Position numbers and translations under genes: made by a program. The notes under the pieces were generated by a model that worked only from the letters and a program-made list of their open reading frames with translations, did not search any database and was not told the DNA's origin. Source: an uncultured Lachnospiraceae bacterium (GTDB lineage: Bacteria > Bacillota > Clostridia > Lachnospirales > Lachnospiraceae). From it: a DNA stretch of 64,000 bases. Positions 1-7,977 of this stretch are shown here, piece by piece; the first letter of the stretch is position 1, and every line of letters begins with the position of its first letter. The stretch is taken from NCBI GenBank assembly GCA_910585825.1, contig CAJUEY010000001.1, positions 1 through 64,000 on the forward strand, written 5' to 3'.

Positions 1-128
1 GGTTTTGTGCGACCTGCGAGTACTTTTTGGATTATTCAGTTGTCAAACTCCCGTGGAACAGACAGCGAATAACGGCTTAATAGAGAATCCTGAAAAAAAC
101 AAATTCAGTTGACGGGGCTTGCTATGCC

Positions 129-157
129 TTGAAAAATCCCATGATTTAGAGTAAGAT
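129..157 (+). promoter_or_regulatory. Candidate sigma-A promoter for the first gene
   Basis: TTGAAA (129-134) and TAAGAT (152-157) are separated by 17 bp, about 80 bp before the chosen start at 240. The match is reasonable but not perfect. Bases 1-128 contain only short open stretches in several frames with no recognisable product, so no gene is called there. Confidence 0.45.
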
Positions 158-239
158 GTTATTAAGTGGGGAAACTCCATGAAATATGGGCGAAAGATTC
201 CAAAAAATATTATGTAAGCAAGATAGGAGGAAAAACAAA

Positions 240-1214
240 ATGAAATCCAAATTAGTTGAAGAATATTGTCTCATATCCCTTGATGCGGAGAGAGTTGATG
301 AAAATTCATGTTCAATGAAAATCAAAAACAAGTGTATTGCAGCTGCATGGATATTTCAAATTTTTTCAGAGAACAATCAAAATGATATGCTTACAATAGA
401 TGGAATAAAGAGTATGCCGGAAAATGTAAAAAACGCCCTGAACTTATTGGACATACCGGCCGAAGGCATATCTTTGAATCAATTGTTGGCCGGTATCAAA
501 AATTTAGCTTTTCAGGATTTTACCGAAATTGCGAATGTCCAAAAAGAAAATTTCATAGAATCCGGAGATATCGAAGAAATATCCGCTCTGTTAGAATGCG
601 ATTTAAACTATGAAACCTCAAAGGTTCGGTTATTTGAATACCGCTCAAATGCCGAAAAATATTTCAATACAATAGAAAATATGAGAAAAGAAGTTTTTGG
701 CGCAGAAAAAATGTCGGATGAGAGAATGTTTTTTATCTGGCTGCTCAACGAATCACAGGATCTGGGAAAAGTATTTGATGATTCAGAATTAGGATTTTTA
801 AATGAAGTTATAGAGCAAATGTGCAAAGAGAGGAATGTTTTTCATACACTTTTTGAGAATACAATCATAAACAAGGCAGACAAAATCAAAAAACAGGTTT
901 TGAATGAGAAAGATAAATGGGCTAAGACAGATATTGGATTAGGAGTTGTTTCACGAATACCCATTCTGCAGAAAAAGGAATCTATCTTTATAGAAACCCA
1001 GAAGATGTTTGCAGATAATCTGCAGCGTATAAAAGCGGTAGAAGAAAGGGTAAAGGAAAAAGGACATTTATTTGAAATAATCTCACTGGGAAGCAAAACA
1101 GCAATTGTGAAAATAGATAATGTTTACTATGAATTGATTCCGGATGCTGTTAAAGCTTATTTTATGAATATCCATGGGGTTCGTCTAAGACGGCATGAAT
1201 ATTTTAAAAATTGA
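240..1214 (+). CDS. Hypothetical protein, 324 aa, function unknown
   Basis: I do not recognise a family. The ATG at 240 is preferred over an in-frame upstream start at 186 because AGGAGG lies at 225-230, nine bases ahead of it. The protein has no signal peptide or obvious membrane segment and is rich in Glu, Lys, Asn and Ile. It looks like a mostly helical cytoplasmic protein; the C-terminal part (about residues 290-324) is basic and contains RLRRHEYFKN. The gene is AT-rich compared with the rtcB gene that follows and stands alone between non-coding stretches, which would fit an acquired accessory gene. This is inference only. Coding status is supported by length, the strong ribosome site and the upstream promoter-like sequence. 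Confidence 0.75.
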   Translation: MKSKLVEEYCLISLDAERVDENSCSMKIKNKCIAAAWIFQIFSENNQNDMLTIDGIKSMPENVKNALNLLDIPAEGISLNQLLAGIKNLAFQDFTEIANVQKENFIESGDIEEISALLECDLNYETSKVRLFEYRSNAEKYFNTIENMRKEVFGAEKMSDERMFFIWLLNESQDLGKVFDDSELGFLNEVIEQMCKERNVFHTLFENTIINKADKIKKQVLNEKDKWAKTDIGLGVVSRIPILQKKESIFIETQKMFADNLQRIKAVEERVKEKGHLFEIISLGSKTAIVKIDNVYYELIPDAVKAYFMNIHGVRLRRHEYFKN

Positions 1215-1369
1215 CGGTTAGGAGATAATCATATCGGCGCAACAGTAGTTTTATAATCTGTATCAGGAAAATTTATATTATGAGTATAATGACAGATTAA
1301 GAAAATCGTGTTATAGTACGATATAGAAAAGAAAGGCGGATCTAAACCATAGATCTGGGAAAGGAAAAG

Positions 1370-1522
1370 ATGTTTGCAGTGATTCGTAGAAGTTATTTAT
1401 ATCTGGAAAATGATCAGAATGCGCCGTTTGATCTTAAAGAACGGAGCTTTGATTCTGTGTGTTCAGATAAGATAGGACTTATACGAAAAACTGTGCTAAG
1501 GGATGTGGGGCTGCCGGGATAA
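1370..1522 (+). CDS. Possible 50-aa small ORF
   Basis: The frame starts with MFAVIRRSYLYLENDQ and ends with DVGLPG before TAA. A purine-rich GGAAAGG-type sequence lies just upstream and an intrinsic terminator follows 43 bp after the stop, so a short independent transcript is conceivable. It has no recognised domain, signal or membrane segment. It could equally be a chance frame or the remnant of a longer gene. Confidence is low. Confidence 0.25.
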   Translation: MFAVIRRSYLYLENDQNAPFDLKERSFDSVCSDKIGLIRKTVLRDVGLPG

Positions 1523-1564
1523 CGCCAGAGGAGACAGCCGCAGCCGGATACATAGATTTTTAGA

Positions 1565-1606
1565 ACCGCTTATCTTGTACAGGAACACAAGGTAGGCGGT
1601 TTTTTT
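1565..1606 (+). terminator. Intrinsic terminator upstream of rtcB
   Basis: Fourteen-base arms at 1565-1578 and 1587-1600 pair with two G-U wobbles around an eight-base loop and are followed by a run of T to 1606. It could end a short transcript from the gap or act as a leader attenuator for rtcB. Confidence 0.75.
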
Positions 1607-1714
1607 CGTAGAATGATTGTAAGTATCTGCAGCTGTCGATAGGTAATCGGGCAGTCAGAGATTTGACAGACGTCGGATGCATTTATCCGATGAAAGCATT
1701 GAAAGGATGAGGTT

Positions 1715-2929
1715 ATGAATATTTTGGAAATCAAAGGAAAAGTAAATACAGCTCTCTGTTATGCAAATGTAATAGAAGATGAGGCGATTGAGCAGATCAG
1801 ACGTATGTGTGATTATCCAATGACAGAGGGTTCCAGAATTCGCATTATGCCGGATGTACATTCCGGAAAAGGCTGTACCATTGGTACTACAATGACAATC
1901 ACAGATAAGGCCGTACCCAATGTGGTCGGCGTGGATATCGGATGCGGCATGTATACCGTAGATTTGGGCAAAGTTGATATCAATTTTGAAAAAGTAGACG
2001 AGGCGGCTCATTTTATCCCTTCGGGCATGAATGTCTGGGAAGGACGGCGGGAGCGTTTTGATCTGACGAAGCTTCGCTGCTATAGAGATTTGAAAGACAC
2101 CAAAAGGCTGGGGCGGTCTTTGGGTACTCTGGGCGGCGGCAATCACTTTATCGAAATTGATCAGGCTGCAGATGGGACGAAATATCTGATCATTCATTCC
2201 GGAAGCAGGAATCTTGGAAAGCAGGTGGCGGAACTTTATCAGAAGCTTGCGGTCAATCTGAGCAGAGGCTATGGAGACTATTTGAAACAGAGGGATGAAA
2301 TCATCCGAACCTATAAGGAGCAGGGCCGCAGAAAGGAAATACAGGAGGCGCTAAAGCAGCTCCACTGGCAGGTCTATGAATCAGAAACAAGTATGCCGGA
2401 AGATCTTTGCTATCTGAGCGGAACATACTTAGAGGATTATCTTTATGATGTTGAGGTCTGTCAGGCGTTTGCCCGCAGAAACAGAGAGAAGATAGCAGAA
2501 ATTATTTTGGAGCGGACAGGAATGGACGGCGGCGAATCCTTCCATACAATTCATAATTATATTGATACAGAGGAAATGATTTTAAGAAAGGGCGCAATCG
2601 CAGCCCGCAACGGAGAAAAAGTACTGATTCCAATCAATATGAAAGACGGAAGCGTATTAGCTGTAGGCAGAGGAAATCCGGAATGGAATTATTCTGCCCC
2701 TCATGGAGCGGGAAGGCTTATGTCCAGAACGAAGGCGAAAAGCAGCCTGAGTCTGGAAGAATATCAGAAAAGGATGGAGGGCGTCTATACGACATCCGTA
2801 AATGAAAAAACATTAGACGAGGCGCCAATGGCCTATAAGTCTATAGAGGACATTATTGATGTGATCAGAGAGTCGGTGGATATCATTGACGTCATGAAGC
2901 CGATTTATAATTTTAAGGCATCCGAGTAG
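1715..2929 (+). CDS. rtcB: RtcB family RNA-splicing ligase
   Basis: RtcB joins RNA 2',3'-cyclic-phosphate or 3'-phosphate ends to 5'-OH ends using GTP and Mn2+, in RNA repair or tRNA processing. The 404-residue protein has the family signatures in order: GVDIGCGM with metal-ligand Cys77, LGGGNHF with His144, IHSGSRNLG with His161, the HTIHNY block (His277/His280), and SAPHGAGR with His330, which is the expected guanylylated histidine. Length matches the bacterial family. The ATG at 1715 follows a GGATGAGG ribosome site. No rtcA cyclase, archease or rtcR regulator is adjacent, so the usual repair-operon context is missing. It is probably transcribed alone. Confidence 0.93.
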   Translation: MNILEIKGKVNTALCYANVIEDEAIEQIRRMCDYPMTEGSRIRIMPDVHSGKGCTIGTTMTITDKAVPNVVGVDIGCGMYTVDLGKVDINFEKVDEAAHFIPSGMNVWEGRRERFDLTKLRCYRDLKDTKRLGRSLGTLGGGNHFIEIDQAADGTKYLIIHSGSRNLGKQVAELYQKLAVNLSRGYGDYLKQRDEIIRTYKEQGRRKEIQEALKQLHWQVYESETSMPEDLCYLSGTYLEDYLYDVEVCQAFARRNREKIAEIILERTGMDGGESFHTIHNYIDTEEMILRKGAIAARNGEKVLIPINMKDGSVLAVGRGNPEWNYSAPHGAGRLMSRTKAKSSLSLEEYQKRMEGVYTTSVNEKTLDEAPMAYKSIEDIIDVIRESVDIIDVMKPIYNFKASE

Positions 2930-3109
2930 GGGGTTCTTCTTCTGCTTGGAGGATGCCGGAATGCCCGGGTCGGGTCCAACCCTGCCCATTTCTATTTGCG
3001 TGTGAGAGCCGGCAAAATTACAATGCTTAGAGCAAGAGGGAAGAAGAAAATTTTAAACAAAAATAGGGACTGGTCATTTTGGGTATAGTTTAGTAAAATA
3101 ATGCTATCA

Positions 3110-3138
3110 CAACTATGCAGCCGGAAACTGTATAGTTG
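3110..3138. promoter_or_regulatory. Inverted repeat directly before the TlpA-like gene
   Basis: CAACTATGCAG (3110-3120) and CTGTATAGTTG (3128-3138) form 11-base arms with one G-U/mismatch position around a seven-base loop. It ends 26 bp before the start codon and just ahead of the AAGGAG ribosome site. It has no T-run, so an operator or a 5'-leader hairpin is more likely than a terminator. The preceding 180 bp contain a weaker GGCATCC/GGATGCC repeat and no gene. Confidence 0.4.
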
Positions 3139-3164
3139 CATTCTATCAAAAAGGAGTCATTGCT

Positions 3165-3818
3165 ATGTGTAAAAATAAGAAAATGTTATGTGCGTTCTTT
3201 TTATCCGGCCTGTGCTGTCTGGGCGTTTTAAGCGGATGCGCTTCGGGAGAGAAGGGAAATCCGAAAGAACAGGAGACAGAAGAGATACAGACGGATGCCG
3301 ATGCCGGAGATCAGGCATCTCAGGATGCGGATTTTAGTCAGGATGAAGGGGAGGATTCGGATGCGGAATTACTGTTTTCCATGGAAGATATTGAAGGGGA
3401 GACATATACCCAGGAGATGTTTGCAGATTATAATCTGACTATGATAAATGTATTTACCACCTGGTGTACCCCCTGTATCAACGAGATACCGGATCTGGAA
3501 ATTCTGAGAAACGATATGGCGGATCAGGGTGTAAATATAGTCGGAATCGTATTGGATGCGATGGACGGTTTAGGCGGCGTAGATGAAACTGCCGTAGAAA
3601 AAGCAAAAATTCTGGCGGAGCAGACAGGGGTGACATATCCGTTTTTGATACCGGATGAAAATTCCTTAAACGGCAGGCTGTCAGGAATTCAGGCAGTTCC
3701 GGAGACTTTTTTTGTAGATAAGGACGGCAATATTGTGGGAGAAACTTATTCCGGCAGCCGTTCTTATGAAGAATGGAAGAATATTGTGGAAGAAATATTG
3801 GAAGGAGAGGTACAGTGA
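3165..3818 (+). CDS. TlpA-like thioredoxin-fold lipoprotein
   Basis: This is an exported thiol-disulfide oxidoreductase tethered to the outer face of the membrane. The N-terminus is a lipoprotein signal peptide with lipobox LSGC (Cys25). An acidic Asp/Glu-rich linker follows (about 27-70), then a TlpA/ResA-type redoxin domain with active-site motif WCTPC (Cys101 and Cys104) and the cis-proline segment QAVPETFFVD near residue 170. The total of 217 residues is typical. The stop codon overlaps the GTG start of the CXXC miniprotein gene, and a polyferredoxin gene follows, so the three should be one operon that moves reducing equivalents across the membrane to secreted proteins. The electron partner is inferred from the gene order. 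Confidence 0.9.
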   Translation: MCKNKKMLCAFFLSGLCCLGVLSGCASGEKGNPKEQETEEIQTDADAGDQASQDADFSQDEGEDSDAELLFSMEDIEGETYTQEMFADYNLTMINVFTTWCTPCINEIPDLEILRNDMADQGVNIVGIVLDAMDGLGGVDETAVEKAKILAEQTGVTYPFLIPDENSLNGRLSGIQAVPETFFVDKDGNIVGETYSGSRSYEEWKNIVEEILEGEVQ

Positions 3819-3964
3819 GTCGCTTTTGGCATTCTCACCGGAGCGGAATGATTCTTTCATCTGTTGGGCTTGTGATGATGGGATTTGGAATATACCGGGG
3901 AGAGATGTCAGTTGTTTTAGAAAAAGCCATTCATATTTGCCTGGAGTGTATTGGAATTGGATAA
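3815..3964 (+). CDS. Small CXXC-motif membrane protein (CD1871A-like), 49 aa
   Basis: The frame begins with GTG at 3815, overlapping the TGA stop of the TlpA-like gene (GTGA), behind the GGAGAGG site. It encodes one hydrophobic segment (about residues 11-27) followed by RGE and a C-terminal CLEC (CXXC) motif near the end. This fits small CD1871A-type CXXC proteins that I recall beside TlpA and 4Fe-4S proteins in Clostridia. The last 14 bases overlap the next gene. It may relay thiol electrons between the polyferredoxin and the TlpA-like lipoprotein; that role is inference. It is short enough to be missed by ordinary gene callers. Confidence 0.75.
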   Translation: MSRFWHSHRSGMILSSVGLVMMGFGIYRGEMSVVLEKAIHICLECIGIG

Positions 3965-4796
3965 GAGAAAAAACATAAGTGAGGGAAAGCGTCATGGGAT
4001 ACAGATTTTCTGGGCATTTCTCACCAACAGCTATCTTATGGGATTTGCACAGGGAAAGATTTACAAAGGCGGCTCGAAAAATATATGCGTTCCCGGATTA
4101 AACTGCTATTCCTGCCCGGGAGCTGTAGGAGCCTGTCCCATTGGAGCCATGCAGGCAGTCATCGGAAACTGGAATTTTAAATTTGCTTTTTATGTAGCGG
4201 GATTTCTCATGTTTACAGGAGGACTGGTTGGAAGATTTGTCTGCGGCTGGCTTTGTCCCTTTGGACTGATTCAGGATCTGCTCCATAAAATTCCCTTTCC
4301 CAAAAAGATAAAGACCTTTCGGGGAGACTGGTTTCTTCGAAAATTAAAATATATAATATTTGCTGTGTTTGTTATACTAATGCCGATGTTTCTGGTGGAT
4401 ATTCTGGGGCAGGGAGCGCCGTATTTCTGCAAGCTGATTTGTCCGGCAGGCACGTTAGAGGGAGGAATCCCTCTTGTTTTGTTGAATAAATCCCTGCGCA
4501 GTACACTGGGATTTTTATATGTCTGGAAAAATATGCTGCTGGCGGCGGTTCTTATTCTGTCGGTTCTGATTTATCGTCCTTTTTGCAAATATCTATGTCC
4601 CCTTGGGGCGGTTTATTCTGTATTTAACAAAGTATCTGTATTCCGGTATCAGGTAGACAGGGAAAAGTGTATAAGCTGCGGCGTTTGTGCGGATGTCTGC
4701 AGCATGCAGGTAAATCCGCTGAAAGATGCAAACCATGCAGAATGCATTCGCTGCGGAGCATGTAAAAAAGCATGCCCGGCGAAAGCGATACGGTAA
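3951..4796 (+). CDS. NapH-like membrane polyferredoxin (4Fe-4S)
   Basis: An integral membrane electron-transfer protein of 281 residues. About five hydrophobic segments alternate with cysteine motifs: CYSCPGAVGACPIG near the N-terminus, then CGWLCPFG and CKYLCPLG, the CX3CP pattern of the NapH/NosR family. Two classical ferredoxin motifs close the protein, CISCGVCADVC and CIRCGACKKAC. The start is TTG at 3951 inside the end of the CXXC gene, with GGAG a few bases upstream; a second TTG lies two codons later. With the TlpA-like and CXXC proteins it probably forms a trans-membrane reducing system. The gene ends four bases before a convergent gene, with no terminator in between. Confidence 0.88.
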   Translation: MELDKRKNISEGKRHGIQIFWAFLTNSYLMGFAQGKIYKGGSKNICVPGLNCYSCPGAVGACPIGAMQAVIGNWNFKFAFYVAGFLMFTGGLVGRFVCGWLCPFGLIQDLLHKIPFPKKIKTFRGDWFLRKLKYIIFAVFVILMPMFLVDILGQGAPYFCKLICPAGTLEGGIPLVLLNKSLRSTLGFLYVWKNMLLAAVLILSVLIYRPFCKYLCPLGAVYSVFNKVSVFRYQVDREKCISCGVCADVCSMQVNPLKDANHAECIRCGACKKACPAKAIR

Positions 4797-4799
4797 CTC

Positions 4800-5498
4800 T
4801 TATTTGGAGAGCCGGTAGGTGCATTCTGTGAGATATCGAAAAGAGTGAATGCCGAATGTTCCCCGTTCCATGGGAATTTCCAGCCATTCCTCAAGATTCT
4901 TTTTCCAGGGCATCCAGCGGCTTCGGCGGACTTGTGAGGAATACGAATACTCCGTAAAAGAATCTCCCAGCCGATAGGCGTTGAGAGAGTAGTTAAACAT
5001 GGCGATGCTTTCATGATAAAGCTTGTCAGAACGAGGATGCGCCTGTTCTGCCAGGGCGGGGGAAAAGTCTTTGTTAAGACCAAGCAGCCAGTTTAAAAAA
5101 GGATCATAGAGATAATAAACAGAGGGAATATAAGGGAGCAGCAGAGTGTCTGTTGTTTCGTCTTTTTCATAGGTGATATTTAACTCTGCATTTAAAAGTT
5201 CCCGTCGGGCTTCTATTTTTGTGACCTGTAACCGGTCAAAAACGACAGAGAAGATCTGATCTGCTGTTTTTCGCAGGAAAAGGACGGAGTTTTCTCCGTA
5301 TCCAAACAGATAGGCAAAAGCGTTTTCAACTGTACGCCGCAGAGGGGAATAGACAAAGGTATATTTGTCAAAAGCCCCCTGCATCCACGATAGGGACAGA
5401 TTTTTGAATTCTTCCGGAAATTCGTTGATGTCCCATATACGCACGGGCCATTCTGCTATGGTAGGACGTTTGTCAATGGTTTTGTCGGATAATTTCAT
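4800..5498 (-). CDS. Hypothetical protein, 232 aa
   Basis: I do not recognise a family. The ATG at 5498 has GAGG eight bases upstream and is preferred over an in-frame GTG three codons earlier. The protein is soluble-looking and rich in aromatic residues and arginine (for example YSPLRRTVENAFAYLFGYG), with no signal peptide or membrane segment. It is convergent with the polyferredoxin gene (4-bp gap) and divergent from the coiled-coil gene. A possible promoter, TTGTTT (complement of 5551-5556) and TAAATA (complement of 5527-5532) with an 18-bp spacer, reads toward it. Confidence 0.75.
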   Translation of the reverse strand: MKLSDKTIDKRPTIAEWPVRIWDINEFPEEFKNLSLSWMQGAFDKYTFVYSPLRRTVENAFAYLFGYGENSVLFLRKTADQIFSVVFDRLQVTKIEARRELLNAELNITYEKDETTDTLLLPYIPSVYYLYDPFLNWLLGLNKDFSPALAEQAHPRSDKLYHESIAMFNYSLNAYRLGDSFTEYSYSSQVRRSRWMPWKKNLEEWLEIPMERGTFGIHSFRYLTECTYRLSK

Positions 5499-5563
5499 AA
5501 GGAACACCTCGGATCTTATTAATCGTTATTTATGCAGCCGTTTTTGTATGAAACAACTATATT

Positions 5564-5593
5564 TTAGCACAAAAGAAAAAGAAATGTTATAAT
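5564..5593 (+). promoter_or_regulatory. Promoter for the coiled-coil gene
   Basis: TTAGCA (5564-5569) and TATAAT (5588-5593) lie 18 bp apart, and a TG one base before the -10 box makes it an extended -10. It would give a 5' leader of about 95 bases. Confidence 0.5.
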
Positions 5594-5694
5594 TTTAATA
5601 GGAAAATTGCCGATATAAATAACAGAGCAGACAGTTTGTTTTGGAAAATAAATTGACAGAATGACTACGTGGAAGGAAAGACAGGAGGACAGTT

Positions 5695-6606
5695 ATGAAA
5701 ATTTCGCAGAATAAATCGTTTTTCATGGGAAATACACCTTTTCAGAAACAGGATATGACAGTTCAGGATCGGATTGCACAGAAGAAACAGCTTTATCAGA
5801 AGAAAGCAATGCGTGTGGTGACAACTGCAAACAATGCAGAGAAACAGGTTGACAAGAGTATAGACGACATCAAAGAGAAGATCAAAAGACTTCAGACGGA
5901 GAATGAAGAGGCAAACGCTTTTTTAAATGATTATAAGCAGAAGATGGCGCAGGCAAAAGAATATTATAATATTGCCGATGACAGTCAGGAGCAGAAAGAT
6001 CTTGAGCTTATGCAGAAGGCATATGATATTGAGGCACATGGCTCCATGGAGCTGCTGACAGAGGAAGAGCAGGAGCGTCTTGCGAACATGGGAGAGATGA
6101 CAGAATATCAGAAGCTTTCCATGGATTTGTACAAAGAGGCAGATTACTGGAAGACGCAGTTGGAAGATAATAACCAAATCATAAGCGGAGAAGCAGGAGC
6201 AATCCGCTCCATTCAGATTGAACGGTTAAAGACACATGGAATGGTAGATGCGGAAACGGCCAAGGAAAAAATTCTGGCGGCGGCTTCCGATGAGATCTAC
6301 GCAATGCTTGTAGACGACGCCAAAGAGAAAATGGACGAAAAAGCAGAAGAAGCCAAAGAGGCTGCCGAAGCGCGGGAAGAGAAGAAAGAAGAGGAAGAAG
6401 AACGCATCGAGGCTGCAAAGGAGAACAAGAAGGATACAGAAGAGTATGTCGAGGATGTTCAGGAAACGGCTTCCGAACTGACCAAACAGGTAGTAGACAA
6501 CGACCAGATTATGGAAGACGTCAACGACCAGATCAAAAAAATTATGATGGAAGAAAAATTAATAGAAGAAGATATAAAAGGTTTGACGGTAAATGTGACA
6601 ACATAA
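5695..6606 (+). CDS. Long coiled-coil protein of unknown function
   Basis: The 303-residue protein has no signal peptide or membrane segment. It begins MKISQNKSFFMG and is dominated by Lys/Glu-rich helix. Heptad-like coiled coil covers about residues 55-90 and 205-290, with a very acidic and basic stretch (REEKKEEEEERIEAAKENKK) near 225. The ATG at 5695 follows GGAGGA. I know no enzyme with this pattern; a structural or scaffold role is the most that can be inferred. It is monocistronic, bounded by its own promoter and by a terminator at 6629-6669. Confidence 0.8.
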   Translation: MKISQNKSFFMGNTPFQKQDMTVQDRIAQKKQLYQKKAMRVVTTANNAEKQVDKSIDDIKEKIKRLQTENEEANAFLNDYKQKMAQAKEYYNIADDSQEQKDLELMQKAYDIEAHGSMELLTEEEQERLANMGEMTEYQKLSMDLYKEADYWKTQLEDNNQIISGEAGAIRSIQIERLKTHGMVDAETAKEKILAAASDEIYAMLVDDAKEKMDEKAEEAKEAAEAREEKKEEEEERIEAAKENKKDTEEYVEDVQETASELTKQVVDNDQIMEDVNDQIKKIMMEEKLIEEDIKGLTVNVTT

Positions 6607-6628
6607 TGGTATTTATTCTGGAGACAGG

Positions 6629-6669
6629 AAATCCCGATATGCAGAGGCATCTGTATACCGGGATTTTTT
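6629..6669. terminator. Intrinsic terminator between coiled-coil gene and ridA
   Basis: AAATCCCG (6629-6636) pairs with CGGGATTT (6659-6666), with further pairing inside, and a T-run follows. A-rich sequence on the other side lets it serve the convergent ridA as well. Confidence 0.75.
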
Positions 6670-6687
6670 ATCTTAGGCAAAGAAATA

Positions 6688-7056
6688 TTATTTGACGGCA
6701 ATGGCTTCTACTTCACAAAGTACGCCTTTTGGAAGTTCCTTGACAGCTACGCAGCTTCTTGCGGGTTTGGAGGTGAAATAGCCGGCGTAAATTTCATTAA
6801 ATTCGGCAAAATCCTCCATATTGGCCAAAAAGCAGGTGGTTTTGATTACCTTATCATAACTGCAGCCGGCAGCCTCTAAAATAGCGCCTATATTTTTACA
6901 GCACTGGTGGGCCTGAGCGGCGATGCCTTCGGCAATCTCTCCCGTTTGGGGAATAATGGCAATCTGACCGGAGGTAAATACGAAACCATTGGCTTCATAA
7001 CCCTGGGAATAAGGGCCGATTGCTCCGGGAGCGTTGGATGTACAAATTGTATTCAT
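6688..7056 (-). CDS. ridA: RidA family enamine/imine deaminase
   Basis: RidA hydrolyses reactive 2-aminoacrylate and related enamines released by PLP enzymes, giving 2-keto acids and ammonia. The 122-residue length is that of the family. Signatures are APGAIGPYSQG at the N-terminus, the central SGQIAI segment, and ARSCVAVKELPKGVLCEVEAIA near the C-terminus carrying the conserved substrate-carboxylate arginine and the terminal glutamate. The ATG at 7056 is used because AAGGAGA lies eight bases upstream; longer versions of the frame add an untypical extension. It is convergent with the coiled-coil gene. A CCGGCAG/CTGCCGG hairpin (about 7082-7103) lies in its leader. Confidence 0.92.
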   Translation of the reverse strand: MNTICTSNAPGAIGPYSQGYEANGFVFTSGQIAIIPQTGEIAEGIAAQAHQCCKNIGAILEAAGCSYDKVIKTTCFLANMEDFAEFNEIYAGYFTSKPARSCVAVKELPKGVLCEVEAIAVK

Positions 7057-7153
7057 AAAAGACTTCTCCTTTCGGATACTCCGGCAGAACAAGGCCTGCC
7101 GGATGTATTTTTCTAATTGTAGCATTTTTTTGAAGAAAAGAGAATATCTAATA

Positions 7154-7182
7154 TTGATTTGAACGTTTTTTATAAATATAAT
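7154..7182 (+). promoter_or_regulatory. Sigma-A promoter for the flavoprotein gene
   Basis: TTGATT (7154-7159) and a perfect TATAAT (7177-7182) are separated by exactly 17 bp, about 68 bp before the start codon. Confidence 0.7.
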
Positions 7183-7249
7183 AATTACAGTTTAGCGGGT
7201 CTGTGCGCTTGCCGTACAGAACGTAAAAAATGATTCAGGAGGAAATATC

Positions 7250-7876
7250 ATGAAAGTTTTGTTGGTGAATGGAAGTGCAAAAGAAAAAGGATGTACGTAT
7301 ACGGCGTTGGCTGAAGTAGAAAAAACGCTGCGGCAGGAAGGAATCGAGACGGAGATCGTCTGGCTTACGGCCGGAGCGATTCGGGACTGTATTGGCTGCG
7401 GACAATGCAATACCAAGCGTAAGGGCTGTATATTTGATGATGACTGTATTGATGCACTCATTGAAAAAGCAGAAAAGGCGGATGGATTTGTATTTGGAAC
7501 GCCGGTGTATTATGCACATCCCACCGGCAGAGTGCTGAGTGCATTAGACAGAATGTTTTTTGCAGGCAAGAGTGTATTTGCCCATAAACCGGGAGCAGCC
7601 ATTGCCTCTGCCAGAAGAGCGGGAACAACAGCCTCTGTTGATGTGCTCAACAAATATTTTACCATTGCGGAAATGCCGGTGGTTTCTTCTAGTTATTGGA
7701 ATATGGTACACGGCAGTAAACCGGAGGATGTGATGCAGGACAAAGAAGGCTTGCAGATTATGAGGAATTTGGGAAGAAATATGGCATGGATTTTAAAATG
7801 CATAGAGGCAGGCAGTAAACAGGGCGTTGGAATTCCCCAAAATGAGTATAGTGAAAAGACGAGTTTTATCCGCTGA
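7250..7876 (+). CDS. Flavodoxin-fold FMN protein with iron-sulfur-type cysteine cluster
   Basis: A 208-residue NADPH-dependent FMN reductase/flavodoxin-fold protein. The N-terminus MKVLLVNGSAKEKGCT is the FMN phosphate loop, and GTPVYYAHPTG is the second flavin-contact loop. Cysteines 47, 50, 53 and 60 form CX2CX2CX6C, the compact pattern of iron-sulfur flavoproteins of the Isf type, so a 4Fe-4S cluster in addition to FMN is likely. The ATG follows AGGAGG. It probably reduces quinones, oxygen species or other small acceptors from ferredoxin or NAD(P)H; the substrate cannot be told. It has its own promoter and no co-directional partner before the regulator gene at 7978. Confidence 0.88.
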   Translation: MKVLLVNGSAKEKGCTYTALAEVEKTLRQEGIETEIVWLTAGAIRDCIGCGQCNTKRKGCIFDDDCIDALIEKAEKADGFVFGTPVYYAHPTGRVLSALDRMFFAGKSVFAHKPGAAIASARRAGTTASVDVLNKYFTIAEMPVVSSSYWNMVHGSKPEDVMQDKEGLQIMRNLGRNMAWILKCIEAGSKQGVGIPQNEYSEKTSFIR

Positions 7877-7910
7877 TTTGCTGTTTGAACAATCCTTTCC
7901 GATATGCTGA

Positions 7911-7939
7911 TTGCATTGGAAATGCTAAGATAATATAGT
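7911..7939 (+). promoter_or_regulatory. Sigma-A promoter for the XRE regulator
   Basis: TTGCAT (7911-7916) and TATAGT (7934-7939) with a 17-bp spacer lie 38 bp before the start codon, giving a short leader. Confidence 0.6.
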
Positions 7940-7977
7940 AGATGCATCGGGAAACGTTGAAAGGGGAGGGAGAATAT

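Larger units (their letters stand above)
1215..1714. other. 500-bp gap between the unknown protein and rtcB
   Basis: Nothing large is encoded. The stretch holds one possible 50-residue reading frame (1370-1522) and one good intrinsic terminator (1565-1606). The piece between them does not resemble a riboswitch that I recognise. The 108 bp after the terminator should contain the rtcB promoter, but I see no convincing hexamer pair. Confidence 0.5.

Noticed and set aside
1..128. 3' end of an upstream gene
   Set aside because: Short open stretches occur in all three forward frames (stops near 70, 78 and 119), and none shows a recognisable C-terminus.
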